IMG/VR virus record: IMGVR_UViG_3300032294_001820
Location: 1 to 63,242 of that record
Direction: 5' to 3' (one strand)
Origin: a virus
DNA: 63,242 nucleotides
How positions within the stretch are numbered: the first letter of the stretch is position 1; each line of letters begins with the position of its first letter. Below are positions 10,001-18,713 of this stretch, piece after piece. The notes under the pieces were generated by a model, which was not told the origin of the DNA, made no database searches, and saw only the letters and a list, made by a program, of their open reading frames with translations. The position numbers were made by a program, and so were the translations under genes.

Positions 10001-13000
10001 AGGAGCCTGTGTTTTGTTTGGCTGTCCGGCAGTTCCGATTTGTCCTTTATTATTTCCCGAAGGAGAAACAACACCCTCTGCAAGTTTGCGAACACTATTG
10101 ATTATGTTTACAATATCGTCTTTATCGGGATTCAATGATGTTTGACCTGATTGTGCCAACATTTGATTAACCTCTAAGATAGCATTGTCAACTACCTTTT
10201 TTATTTGAGAGGCTACCCCTGCACTTGATAGTTTAGTTTGCTTTAACAGTATCTGTAAGTTCTTCCAAGCGATTTGAGCAAGCAATGATACCTGTTGTGG
10301 GTTAAGGTTCATTGTAGCCTTGCCCATTTCTTTTTTGAACTGCTGTATTAAAGAATCTCTTTCAGACTTTAAGGTATCAATATCAGATTTATCTAAAGCC
10401 TCCGTAAGTGCCTTATAATTCCCATCATTTAGAAGGAATGCCTTAAACTTCGCAGGGGTATCGAGGGTTATTTCTTGCCCACCGATTTTCAGGGTTTTGC
10501 CATCGTAGATTCCTGCTTTTCGGGCTCTATCTGATAAGTCTTGGCTGTTATCGAATGCCCTTTTGAGTTCCTTGTTAGTCGGCTTTGCGAGTGCGAGTTC
10601 ACGCCCTTTTTCTGGGGCTTTTTCTATTTTCTCAACTTGTGCTACATCTGTGGCGTTGATAGGGGTGATGGTGGGTTGGGGAGTGGTGGGAGATATTAAT
10701 TCTGTTATTTCTGCATCAGACAATCCAAGCGATTTCAAATCTTTTTTTGCCGATTCCATTTCTAATTCAGCATTTTTAATTTGATTCTTCCTACGCCTTT
10801 CGTTTACACTATTTACGCTAACATCCCTACCTTCTAACTCTCCACCAACTGAAACATTTAGATTTCCTGCTGATTTATATACTCTGCTTTCCCAATCTTC
10901 TTTTACTTTCTTGGCATTATTATATTGCTCTACAAGTTTCTTCTTTGCTTCTTGGTATGTTCTTGCCCACTTCTTATCGAATGAAGATTCTTGGTATCTT
11001 AATTCCCTTTCTTCATCTATGGGTAGTGGTTCAGCATTTTTAGCATCAGAAACTAATTTGTCAAAATCAACGCCTTTGGTTAATTCCTCTATATTGCTTA
11101 AATCCTCAACTACCTCCCCTTTGGCTTCCGTGGCTGTGGCTTCGCCTTTACCTTGTTGGGTAGGGCTTTCAGGTTTTGCTTGGGGTTTTCCTTCCGCCAC
11201 TTCCGGGCTAACTCCGGCTTTTGGCTGAACAGGAACTTTTGCTGTGCTTTCGATTTGAACGGCATTTTGTCCTCCTTGTGTTTTCTGTCTTTCTTTTATT
11301 TCTTTTACCTTGGCTTCTATCATTGGTCTAACACGGTCAGCATTATCTTTAGATGCCTGTGTTGCTTTATTATCCTCCATAAATCGAGGACTATTAAACC
11401 AATCTTCTGCGGCTTTTAATGTTAGTGTGTCTTCAATATTATCAGGAAGATTACCATTATCTTTAATCATAGCCATGGTATATCCTGTACGACCACCAAA
11501 TTGTTCATACCCTACTATTGCAACAACCCATGTATTATTTTTTGAATCCTTTTTTCTATATACAACAACCCCGTTATCAAACAATTTGCTTGTTTCTGTT
11601 GGCGTCCTTACATCTACTGCATTGTATGTTGATGGTTTAAACCCTCCATCCGCCTTTGCTGTTTCTATATTTTTTGCTACATCTTCTTCCACATCCGCCA
11701 AAGCCTTCGGTTGTCCCTGAACTTGTTGGGGTTGGGAGGAAGGTTTAGAGTATTTCTTTATATCGCTACTTGACAATAAAACAACCTCATTTGCAAACCT
11801 TGAACCTTTAGGGTACTTAAACGCATCAAACCCTTTTGCTTTCAATAAATCAAAAATCTTCTTGTCAATATTAGTCCATTTATCTTTTGATTTGCGTGTG
11901 TCAAATACGAAGTCAGGACTTTTAGAAATTAGGGCATCAATTTCAGTATCCCCACCTATATAGATTTTGCTTTGAGGAACTTCAATCTCTACAACTTCTT
12001 TTGCATCTTTTGAAAATACATCAGGAGTTTCAGTGTAATTACCGCCTTCTTCTTCGCTAACTATATTTTCATCAAAGAAACTAATTGGATTATCTATATC
12101 CGTTAATCCCTCCCTTGAATAATGAGTCAGTTTTACAACAGGTTCGTTTTTAATATCCTCCGCAACTACTTCCCCTTCCGCATTGGCTTGGGCTTGCCCT
12201 GTTTCTTGGGGACGCAATTGGGTACTTTCTTGCCCGACTTGACCTTGGTTCCCACCATCTCGTACCCCTTCCAACATGGGGACTTCTTGTTTGCCTGTTT
12301 CATTTTCTTGTATGGTTAGTTGTTGTTGTGCTGATTGTGGAGTTACTATAACCTCCCCTGAACTCGGTAGTACATTAACACCTCCTCGTACCCTACGGGC
12401 TTGCCTTATACTTTCCCCTTGTCCTTTCGGAGTTATCGTGGCTTGACCTTTAGGTTCTTGACCGGCAGGTAATGTCTTGACACCCTCCCTTACCGCAGGA
12501 ACCCTGTCTTGAACTGAACCTGCTTCTACTTCCTGAATGAACTTCTGACCTTCGGTATTCGCCTTGTCAATATCAGCAAGCATTCCCGACAAAATATTTA
12601 AGGTAGCACCTTTTTCAGCATCTGACAAAGCGTTGTTTCTAATTACTTTTGGGAACAACCCATTAGCCCATTGATAAGCACCATGTAACGCATCTGGACT
12701 AACCATAACCCCATCTGCAATCTTATCAAATATAGACTCCAATTCAGAAGTCATTTCATTTAGTGGATTTGTTTCAGAAGGTTTATTGTCATTGAAATAT
12801 GTTTGGGCTTCTGGAAGATTTGCAACCTCGTATGGCGAAGGTGTTACTATTGTCTGGCCAGATGAAGGAGTTCCTCCGCCTCCCATTGGAATAGCCTTTT
12901 TATCCTTTGCTGTTTGAGTTCTTTCTGGCAATAGACCTGCAACTTTAGAACCGCCCTCCGTTAAAAGTAACTGATTATCTAACGCCTGTAACTTATCCTG

Positions 13001-14578
13001 AACAAGAGTTTCAGCCTTATTAATATCCTCTAACTCCGCAATCGCCTCTTGTTGGGTTATTTCTCCATTCTGAACCTGTTGTCTTATTTTTGCTCGTTTG
13101 CCTGTTAGTGCGGTTAATACTGAACCTAAAACAAAACCTGTTGCACCTCCACCCTCTGCACTCTCATATAAACCACTTGTTAACCTTTGAGCCTCGTTAT
13201 AAGTCTGTCCTATTCCGGCATTAAGAACCAACTGCTGTAAGGTTTCCTGTATGGCTTCCTCAGCACCCTGAACACCGCCTTGCTTGAAAGCATCTATAAC
13301 AACATTCGTTACAGGTTTCCCAAGTCTTGCCATTAACCTTTCCAATGGAATAGCCTCCAAAGAACCTGCGAACAAAGCCGTAGGTATTATTGAACTTGCT
13401 ACTTCGTCCTCAGTTGTATTCCTTAATGATTCCCAAGAATTACCTGCATCTTTAGCATTTTCACCGGCTGTAACTCGTTCAAGAACATAAGCGTCCTTAT
13501 CCATTGAGTTAGCCATTTTGTGCAATTGTCGTGCAGCTTGTGTTTCTGCACCAACCATTTGAAATGCACCTGCAACAGAAGGTCTGCTAAATAATTGCTT
13601 CGCACCATTGGCTATTAATTGTCTATTAGTTAATGCCCCTCTGCCAAGTTTCATAATGCCACCTGCCGGATTTAAGCCTCCCTGAACCATTATTGAACCA
13701 ACTTGACCCAATGCCGTTGCAACCGTTCCTGTAAGTCCACCTGCGTATTCAGGGTTTCTATAAATGTCTTTTTCAGCAAAGTTTTCTAATCCCTTCCCTG
13801 CTTGATAAATCCATGAATCTTCAGGTTTAGAAAGCATTGAATAACTACCCTCTAATGGAGTTCCTTTAAGTGCATTGACAATTTTATTATCAAGACTATA
13901 TCCTAATTCAGAAATTCCCCTTAACTCACTTCCAATACCACCGATAAGTCCTGCCTCAAATTCACCAAGTTTAGTAACACCAAATTGATATGGATTAACC
14001 TCAGAACTTTGTGGAGCAGAAACGGGAATTACCGATTCTCCACTTACCCCAGTTACCTGTGGCTGAACTCCTGCCATCTGTGGCTTTTCGGAAGCAACAG
14101 GAGGCTTCGCTTCTGCACCACGAGTATCCGTAATTTGAAATTGCCCTGCACCAAGCCCTTGACCTTGTGGCATTCCTCCCTGAACCTGTCCTGCCTGTTG
14201 TTCAATCGGTGCTATTTGCGTTTCGGCAGAAGTGGCTTTTGGTTGGTTGGTTGGAACATTAGAAACAGGAGGTAATACCGGTTGACCAGAAACAGGTGTA
14301 CCCATCTTTTTTATTTCTGCAACTTCCGGTATATCTTCTGCTATTTCAGGCTGTGTCGGGAATTGACCAACTTGCAAAACAGAGTTAAATTCATTTTCGT
14401 TAGGAACCCCTTTTACAATGTTTAATTCAGCAGCAGTCTTTAGTCCACTATAAACAATTTTGGCATAATTATCATCTCGTATTTTGAGATTGAACGCCTC
14501 AAATGATGTTTCAGGCTGAACAACACCTGCCCTGACAAGTGAATCGTAATATGCTTTTTTTTTACTTTCGTCTGCCAT
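7058..14578 (-). CDS. Giant polyvalent (ejected/cargo) protein with ART-like and LPD38-like regions
   Basis: At 2506 aa this is the largest gene in the window. Residues about 200-520 are Gly/Ala-rich with amphipathic helices, as in internal virion proteins. Residues about 813-945 begin KLTHYS and continue to GFDAFKYPKGSRFANEV, which resembles the ADP-ribosyltransferase fold found in polyvalent proteins. Long Gln/Pro/Glu-rich linkers separate the domains. Around 1930-2250, the segment FKIAATSASVTFLPTNFV and what follows resembles the large polyvalent protein-associated domain LPD38. Such proteins are thought to be injected with phage DNA. I found no RNA polymerase DxDGD motif and no clear peptidoglycan hydrolase motif. 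Domain calls are from memory of the families. Confidence 0.7.
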   Translation of the reverse strand: MADESKKKAYYDSLVRAGVVQPETSFEAFNLKIRDDNYAKIVYSGLKTAAELNIVKGVPNENEFNSVLQVGQFPTQPEIAEDIPEVAEIKKMGTPVSGQPVLPPVSNVPTNQPKATSAETQIAPIEQQAGQVQGGMPQGQGLGAGQFQITDTRGAEAKPPVASEKPQMAGVQPQVTGVSGESVIPVSAPQSSEVNPYQFGVTKLGEFEAGLIGGIGSELRGISELGYSLDNKIVNALKGTPLEGSYSMLSKPEDSWIYQAGKGLENFAEKDIYRNPEYAGGLTGTVATALGQVGSIMVQGGLNPAGGIMKLGRGALTNRQLIANGAKQLFSRPSVAGAFQMVGAETQAARQLHKMANSMDKDAYVLERVTAGENAKDAGNSWESLRNTTEDEVASSIIPTALFAGSLEAIPLERLMARLGKPVTNVVIDAFKQGGVQGAEEAIQETLQQLVLNAGIGQTYNEAQRLTSGLYESAEGGGATGFVLGSVLTALTGKRAKIRQQVQNGEITQQEAIAELEDINKAETLVQDKLQALDNQLLLTEGGSKVAGLLPERTQTAKDKKAIPMGGGGTPSSGQTIVTPSPYEVANLPEAQTYFNDNKPSETNPLNEMTSELESIFDKIADGVMVSPDALHGAYQWANGLFPKVIRNNALSDAEKGATLNILSGMLADIDKANTEGQKFIQEVEAGSVQDRVPAVREGVKTLPAGQEPKGQATITPKGQGESIRQARRVRGGVNVLPSSGEVIVTPQSAQQQLTIQENETGKQEVPMLEGVRDGGNQGQVGQESTQLRPQETGQAQANAEGEVVAEDIKNEPVVKLTHYSREGLTDIDNPISFFDENIVSEEEGGNYTETPDVFSKDAKEVVEIEVPQSKIYIGGDTEIDALISKSPDFVFDTRKSKDKWTNIDKKIFDLLKAKGFDAFKYPKGSRFANEVVLLSSSDIKKYSKPSSQPQQVQGQPKALADVEEDVAKNIETAKADGGFKPSTYNAVDVRTPTETSKLFDNGVVVYRKKDSKNNTWVVAIVGYEQFGGRTGYTMAMIKDNGNLPDNIEDTLTLKAAEDWFNSPRFMEDNKATQASKDNADRVRPMIEAKVKEIKERQKTQGGQNAVQIESTAKVPVQPKAGVSPEVAEGKPQAKPESPTQQGKGEATATEAKGEVVEDLSNIEELTKGVDFDKLVSDAKNAEPLPIDEERELRYQESSFDKKWARTYQEAKKKLVEQYNNAKKVKEDWESRVYKSAGNLNVSVGGELEGRDVSVNSVNERRRKNQIKNAELEMESAKKDLKSLGLSDAEITELISPTTPQPTITPINATDVAQVEKIEKAPEKGRELALAKPTNKELKRAFDNSQDLSDRARKAGIYDGKTLKIGGQEITLDTPAKFKAFLLNDGNYKALTEALDKSDIDTLKSERDSLIQQFKKEMGKATMNLNPQQVSLLAQIAWKNLQILLKQTKLSSAGVASQIKKVVDNAILEVNQMLAQSGQTSLNPDKDDIVNIINSVRKLAEGVVSPSGNNKGQIGTAGQPNKTQAPIYTKEQEELARQMEKKMDEGKPFISRSEPFWTAVKRKTAELRQKLDSPKELLNFVEKMIGTTPGSSYNRTRELPLGRAMEQLRGKARSLALPYMERISEILKPIESNLPDFEKYLIYRRIIDRAIQDKANQEAYNQGLLKKRPVRRTTGGITETNADILLNDLRNKIGADMFDKFTQAGDDLQQVFDDNLKDLVDAGVLTQDRYDAIKAQNEFYIPFDVVQRDFRGNVITGTEYDRTNAQGQSVIKKITGVDTPKNAADADKTVEIFYKMMQNGDIDVDSYYYLATEKITDARNQGNITQQEYEELMDSLSEPGLELHSPLNKTLNIINASQYQVARQGYMEDVDRLIDADTNNDYFKRLEDGEKLPSGMAIITYYKDGVQQRVAVDEKLKQAIDGMTKPELSAFEQVLKFGSFWFKIAATSASVTFLPTNFVIDTVRTLTSKAGLGSGANITERVASVVQVPVLYSEALVESIIGNLLNTKLGNALGLKSITPDFMFKEYEAWRKSPSYSEGTYMNYFTDKLKSGRTQNEIEDAKFLETVQRRTQTILGNPKTAKAISEAMLGARQKTRLTVDGLIDIINTISKILENSHKIYGNIKLSGTEAGVRRGLDTYIGGYIDKLHSKKRLTQAELENAIEEINDEILNNIGSPNFEQIPPNMRAASVMIPFLGAAVKGNMTDISRMMNAVNAGASAKERKDALIFSARNAAVFTIPAFMTGLAMALKSDDDEEKKMYDDMDENSKWKNMIIPIEREIEGEGVQADFVTIPIRGLPVIFNSIGRASGQAFGEAIKDKLSDEEIKRIVKDLLTSSGSEMMTFNLADKTYLSDIDPETGERKTKRKEEEWINRGMSAISGLNPLIKYPLERIANKNFFGKYPLLPENIRGKMLRNAIMNEVVDPKTGKPYSPSLLKNKFTPEYSVNLSKKLERNGVRISPIAIDHFFDTFLAGAPEKFDVGASELMNRRFLWKERKLAYGQKPKTN

Positions 14579-14586
14579 TGTTATTT

Positions 14587-17500
14587 CTATTGACCAAATG
14601 TAAATGGTTGTCCTGCTGATTTAGTTGACTCCTGCAATGTTTTTGCCTGTAAGACATCATCTGCAACTTTGAAGTTCTGAGTTATCGGGCCAATTGAATA
14701 AACCGTTTTTGATTTTCCGGGAACCGTTTGAATTCCAGATGATTTTGGCTCGTACTCAATGGTAATTTTTTGTTTTACAAACAACTCACTTCCGGTAGGA
14801 ACATCTTTTGAATCCCAAGGAACAAGTTTTCCATCAGGTGTCATAAGTACAATTTCCTGACCGACTAAACTACCTCCTGCTGCTCTTGTCGAAAAGTTAG
14901 TTTCATCTAAGCCAAAATCTGTCGGGTTTGAATTTCTGAAAGACTTGGTTTTTTCGTCATAAACCATATACTCCCCAAGCAAAGAAGGTTGTACTTTGAA
15001 ATTATACGGCTTAACATTTACTGGTTCAAATCCAATATACTCTTTTGTAATTTCACCTTGGTCGGAAATGCCTCTGAATATATTTTTAACAGCACCCTGT
15101 AAAGCACCAACTCTTTGTTGACCTTGCTGATTAGCCTTGTTTATTTTATCCAAAGCATCTTTTGTGCCACTAATAATACTATCACGCTGTTGGTTTATTC
15201 TTTCGTAGTAAGGCTTATTAGTAGTGGTTGCCCCTGAATTTACAATGATATTAGTATCGCTCTTACGATTCTCCGTAACTGTTCCTTGGCTATACTGTCT
15301 GCCAAATAAAGCAGCAATACCTCTGGCAATTCTTAATTTAGCATCTTCAACATTCTCTCCGGGAAGAACCAATTGTTCTGCTGCTGTTTTTTCTTGGTCA
15401 AAAAACGGCTGAACAATACCATCCATAACCTGTGGTAATGCAGCCTCAGTATATTTTTGAGTATACAGCCATGTATTAAAGTCAGGTGCTTTATCGCCTA
15501 AGTCTAATTTTACGGCTTCAAAAACCTTTTGATCTTCCGGTGTATAGTTTTTCAATTGCTCCGGTGTAGGAATATAGTCAGTTGGTTTTAACTTACCCAT
15601 ATTTTCCTGCTTGAATTTCTCCCATTTATCCGCAGTAATAAACTGTTGCTCTAACTTGTTTAAGTCTTCGCCACTTATTAATCCATCAGCATAAGCACCC
15701 GCACCATTCATGAAGTTAGTTGCAGCCCTAACGCCTTCGGGAGAAAAGTACATAGTAGTAGATTTTTCTTGGGCGTTTTTTAAGAAATCTTTTGCCCTAT
15801 CAGCCGTTTGGTCAATACTCTTTGCAATGCCATTGTATTTGTTTTCTATTTCAGCAAGTTTACCACTTTGCTTTAGGTTTCGCATAGCTATTTGCCTATT
15901 GCCCCCAGCCTGTTTAACAGCTTCGTTAACTACACTTGTTATTTCATTAGTAAAATCACCTCTGAATCTTTGAATATACGCCCCTGTTTTTATTTCAGGA
16001 ATTTTAAGTTGCATTATATTGCTTTTGGCTTCGTCAAGTTCTGCTTGTGCCCTTGCTTTTCGCTGTGCATCGTAAGCCGCCATTGGGAACTGTGCCCCTG
16101 CACCTGAAAATATCGGGTCGCCCCAAGCAGTACGGCTTTCAGAAAATGGTTGATTGGGATAGTAGTCTTCATTCTTCAAGTCAGGCATAGCAGCCTGTCT
16201 ACGAAGTTTGCGAGCATAGACATCATCATCGAATCCTGAACCACCTATTTCGATAAGGTCTTCAATAGACTTGCTTTTTACGCCTTTTTTGTCAGTGGTT
16301 TCTACTACTTGCCCCGGCATCACACGAACAAACTCACTTCCTGCACCAAGGTTAATTACACCACCCCCAACTATTCCCGGAGTAGAACCCGGAGGAGGAG
16401 CAGTTCCACCACCTCTTGTGTTTGCAACTCCTATTTCACCGCCTGTTGTTTGAGTGCCTATTGTTTGAGTGCCTGTTTGAGTGCCTGTTTGGTTGGTATT
16501 TTGCGTAAGTCCGCTATCAAATGTAGTAGCAGGAGGATTATTTGGGTCAAATTGAAAATTCTGAACACCATTTACACTATCGCTTATAGTACCCGTTTCC
16601 GTTCCTGTCGTTCCATCTAATGTCATCCCTGCATCCTCAAATGAGGAAATATCGTTTTGATTTTCTTCGTTAAACCCGAATAGTGATTTTAACTTCCCTA
16701 ATACGCTCATTTTTTGTTTTGGTTGTTGTACCGCTTGTGTATTTGGTTGCGTTACCGGTGTACTATTAACTCCTTGTTGATTTGCAACCGTTTTAGCCGC
16801 TACATCCTGAGCTTTAATCGCATTAGGGTCAGTATATACTCCAGGCTCAACATTGTCAGCAATAGCCATCATTTCGTTCTGACGATTGCCAGAAACTCCA
16901 CCACTAACACTTGGTGCTTCCTCTTGAATTGCCAAGGCTTGTTGTGGAAATCCTTGCGTTCCTAATCCTCCTTGGATTGTTTTAGGTGTTGCTTGCGGTG
17001 TACTTGGCAATGGCTCACTACCTAAAGTTCCAACATTTACAAGCGGAGGCAAAGGAACTTTACTTGTAGTTTCGTTAGGAACAGGCGTTTGCGGAATAGA
17101 CTGTTTAGGCTTTGGCATTACAGGTGCAGAAGCAGGTACTTGCTCTGCCTGTTTTTGCATAAACTCTACCTGACCTTGTGGGGTAGAAGGAGGAATTATA
17201 GGTGGTGGAGGCGGCGTTTGTGCTTTTTCAGGGGCTTGTTTAGTTGTTTCTTGCGACTGTGTGACTGTGGGTTGCTGTTTAGATTCTCTACCATAATCCA
17301 TAAACTCACGCTCACTGACACCAAGTTCAACAGGAGGAAATTCAGAATTTAACTTGTCCTGTAATTCCTTTTTCTTGTTATAAAGAATACTTTCAAACCT
17401 ACTGCTTTTTGAAATTGTTGGGTGATTTTTTAACTCTTCAACCTCTTTATTGTATTCAGATACTCTTTGATTTCTTAGTTGTTGTTTTTTTTCTTGCTCT

Positions 17501-17964
17501 TTTTTTTCGTCTTCGGTTAATTGCTTTGCAGGAGCAACGGTTTCAGTAGTGGTAGGTTGTTTAACTTCTGTGTCTTTTGTAAGAGGAGGAGGAGAAGTTC
17601 TTTGAACAGGAACATCTTCAGTATCTTCCTCTGTATTGTTTTTATTGTCGCTTTCCGGGAAAAATTGATTAATTAAATCCTTTACCTTTTGTGTATATGA
17701 ACCCTTTGATTTAGCAAGAAACTCAACATCCTCTTTTGAGTATCCTGAATTTTTTCTACTAAGAGTGGGAATTACCTTCAAAATCCCCGCCTCTTTGTAT
17801 TCAGGTGTGTTTTCTACACACGATTGACTTTCATAATCCCAAACATATCCTTCAGGACAATCTCCTTTACGAGCTTTAATCTTTTCGCATTCTTTCGTAA
17901 TAGGATTCCATGAATACCCCTCTGGGCAGTCGTTTGTGCTACTTGTATTTCTTGGTTCTGCCAT
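14587..17964 (-). CDS. Probable cargo/ejection protein with CPEGY repeats
   Basis: A 1125-aa protein. The N-terminus has two short Cys repeats (DCPEGYSWNPITKECE and DCPEGYVWDYESQSC), each probably a small disulphide loop. A long Pro/Gln/Thr-rich low-complexity region (about 90-470) follows, with TGTQTGTQT-type repeats, then a helical region (about 560-900) and a beta-rich C-terminus. Its place between the small glycine-rich gene and the giant polyvalent gene matches cargo proteins of crAss-like phages. No enzyme motif is seen. Confidence 0.6.
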   Translation of the reverse strand: MAEPRNTSSTNDCPEGYSWNPITKECEKIKARKGDCPEGYVWDYESQSCVENTPEYKEAGILKVIPTLSRKNSGYSKEDVEFLAKSKGSYTQKVKDLINQFFPESDNKNNTEEDTEDVPVQRTSPPPLTKDTEVKQPTTTETVAPAKQLTEDEKKEQEKKQQLRNQRVSEYNKEVEELKNHPTISKSSRFESILYNKKKELQDKLNSEFPPVELGVSEREFMDYGRESKQQPTVTQSQETTKQAPEKAQTPPPPPIIPPSTPQGQVEFMQKQAEQVPASAPVMPKPKQSIPQTPVPNETTSKVPLPPLVNVGTLGSEPLPSTPQATPKTIQGGLGTQGFPQQALAIQEEAPSVSGGVSGNRQNEMMAIADNVEPGVYTDPNAIKAQDVAAKTVANQQGVNSTPVTQPNTQAVQQPKQKMSVLGKLKSLFGFNEENQNDISSFEDAGMTLDGTTGTETGTISDSVNGVQNFQFDPNNPPATTFDSGLTQNTNQTGTQTGTQTIGTQTTGGEIGVANTRGGGTAPPPGSTPGIVGGGVINLGAGSEFVRVMPGQVVETTDKKGVKSKSIEDLIEIGGSGFDDDVYARKLRRQAAMPDLKNEDYYPNQPFSESRTAWGDPIFSGAGAQFPMAAYDAQRKARAQAELDEAKSNIMQLKIPEIKTGAYIQRFRGDFTNEITSVVNEAVKQAGGNRQIAMRNLKQSGKLAEIENKYNGIAKSIDQTADRAKDFLKNAQEKSTTMYFSPEGVRAATNFMNGAGAYADGLISGEDLNKLEQQFITADKWEKFKQENMGKLKPTDYIPTPEQLKNYTPEDQKVFEAVKLDLGDKAPDFNTWLYTQKYTEAALPQVMDGIVQPFFDQEKTAAEQLVLPGENVEDAKLRIARGIAALFGRQYSQGTVTENRKSDTNIIVNSGATTTNKPYYERINQQRDSIISGTKDALDKINKANQQGQQRVGALQGAVKNIFRGISDQGEITKEYIGFEPVNVKPYNFKVQPSLLGEYMVYDEKTKSFRNSNPTDFGLDETNFSTRAAGGSLVGQEIVLMTPDGKLVPWDSKDVPTGSELFVKQKITIEYEPKSSGIQTVPGKSKTVYSIGPITQNFKVADDVLQAKTLQESTKSAGQPFTFGQ

Positions 17965-17975
17965 TTTCTTTTATC

Positions 17976-18677
17976 TTATATCCCTAACGGCATTCCACCA
18001 AAACCCATAATAGGGGCATTTCCAGCAGCAGTAATTTGTTCCATATTCATAGATTGTGGACCAAAAGAACTTCCGTAAATTCCCTTTGTTCCAATTTCAG
18101 CACCGGTATTAGTAGATTTCCCTCCCCCCATCTTCGCCATCCCTGCCATAATTCCCTGTGTTCCTGCACCGATATTCTTTTCACTTCTCATACTCATGGC
18201 ATCAGCAGCCTTACTTTGAACCCTCATTCTGCGGTCAGCAACGGTTTCAAGCATATCGTTAAACATAGTCCTATAACTCTGTTCCTGTGCTTGCCCCTGT
18301 GCTAAAATATTATTCAAGGCATTACCCTGAATCCTACCTAACTGAGCATATTGACCAAGATTTCCACCTCTACTTAAAGCCTTAACTCCTGCACCCTGCA
18401 TCTGTGCTAAATCACGCATTTGATTGCTAATATTAGCCCCTGTCATAGCATTATTCGCCCTACGCTGATATTCCTGCATTGCAGTAACTTGTTGAGCATC
18501 TTCCTGTGCCGGTTGCATTTTCTTAGCCTTAGCCCGTTGAATATGCCCCTGAATAAGTTGTGCCCCTCCAATTGCCATTGGTAATCCTGCACCTTGCATA
18601 CCACCTCCACCACCTTGACCCCCACTTTGACCCATCATCATTGGTAACATTTTCATTAATAACGCTGGTGCTGGCAT
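17976..18677 (-). CDS. Gly/Met/Gln-rich internal virion protein candidate
   Basis: A 233-aa protein, very rich in Gly, Met, Gln and Ala. It opens MPAPALLMKMLPMMMG, then has a Gly run and a helical amphipathic middle (about 60-150). Small Gly/Ala/Met-rich proteins next to the tail barrel gene act as internal or ejection proteins in several podoviruses. It lies 36 bases downstream of the 1550-aa gene. Function is inferred. Confidence 0.6.
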   Translation of the reverse strand: MPAPALLMKMLPMMMGQSGGQGGGGGMQGAGLPMAIGGAQLIQGHIQRAKAKKMQPAQEDAQQVTAMQEYQRRANNAMTGANISNQMRDLAQMQGAGVKALSRGGNLGQYAQLGRIQGNALNNILAQGQAQEQSYRTMFNDMLETVADRRMRVQSKAADAMSMRSEKNIGAGTQGIMAGMAKMGGGKSTNTGAEIGTKGIYGSSFGPQSMNMEQITAAGNAPIMGFGGMPLGI

Positions 18678-18713
18678 AATTTCCTCCTTATTTTAACACT
18701 TCAAAAATACACA

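Noticed and set aside
7058-14578. A virion RNA polymerase in the giant gene
   Set aside because: I looked for the DxDGD-type catalytic motif and did not find it.
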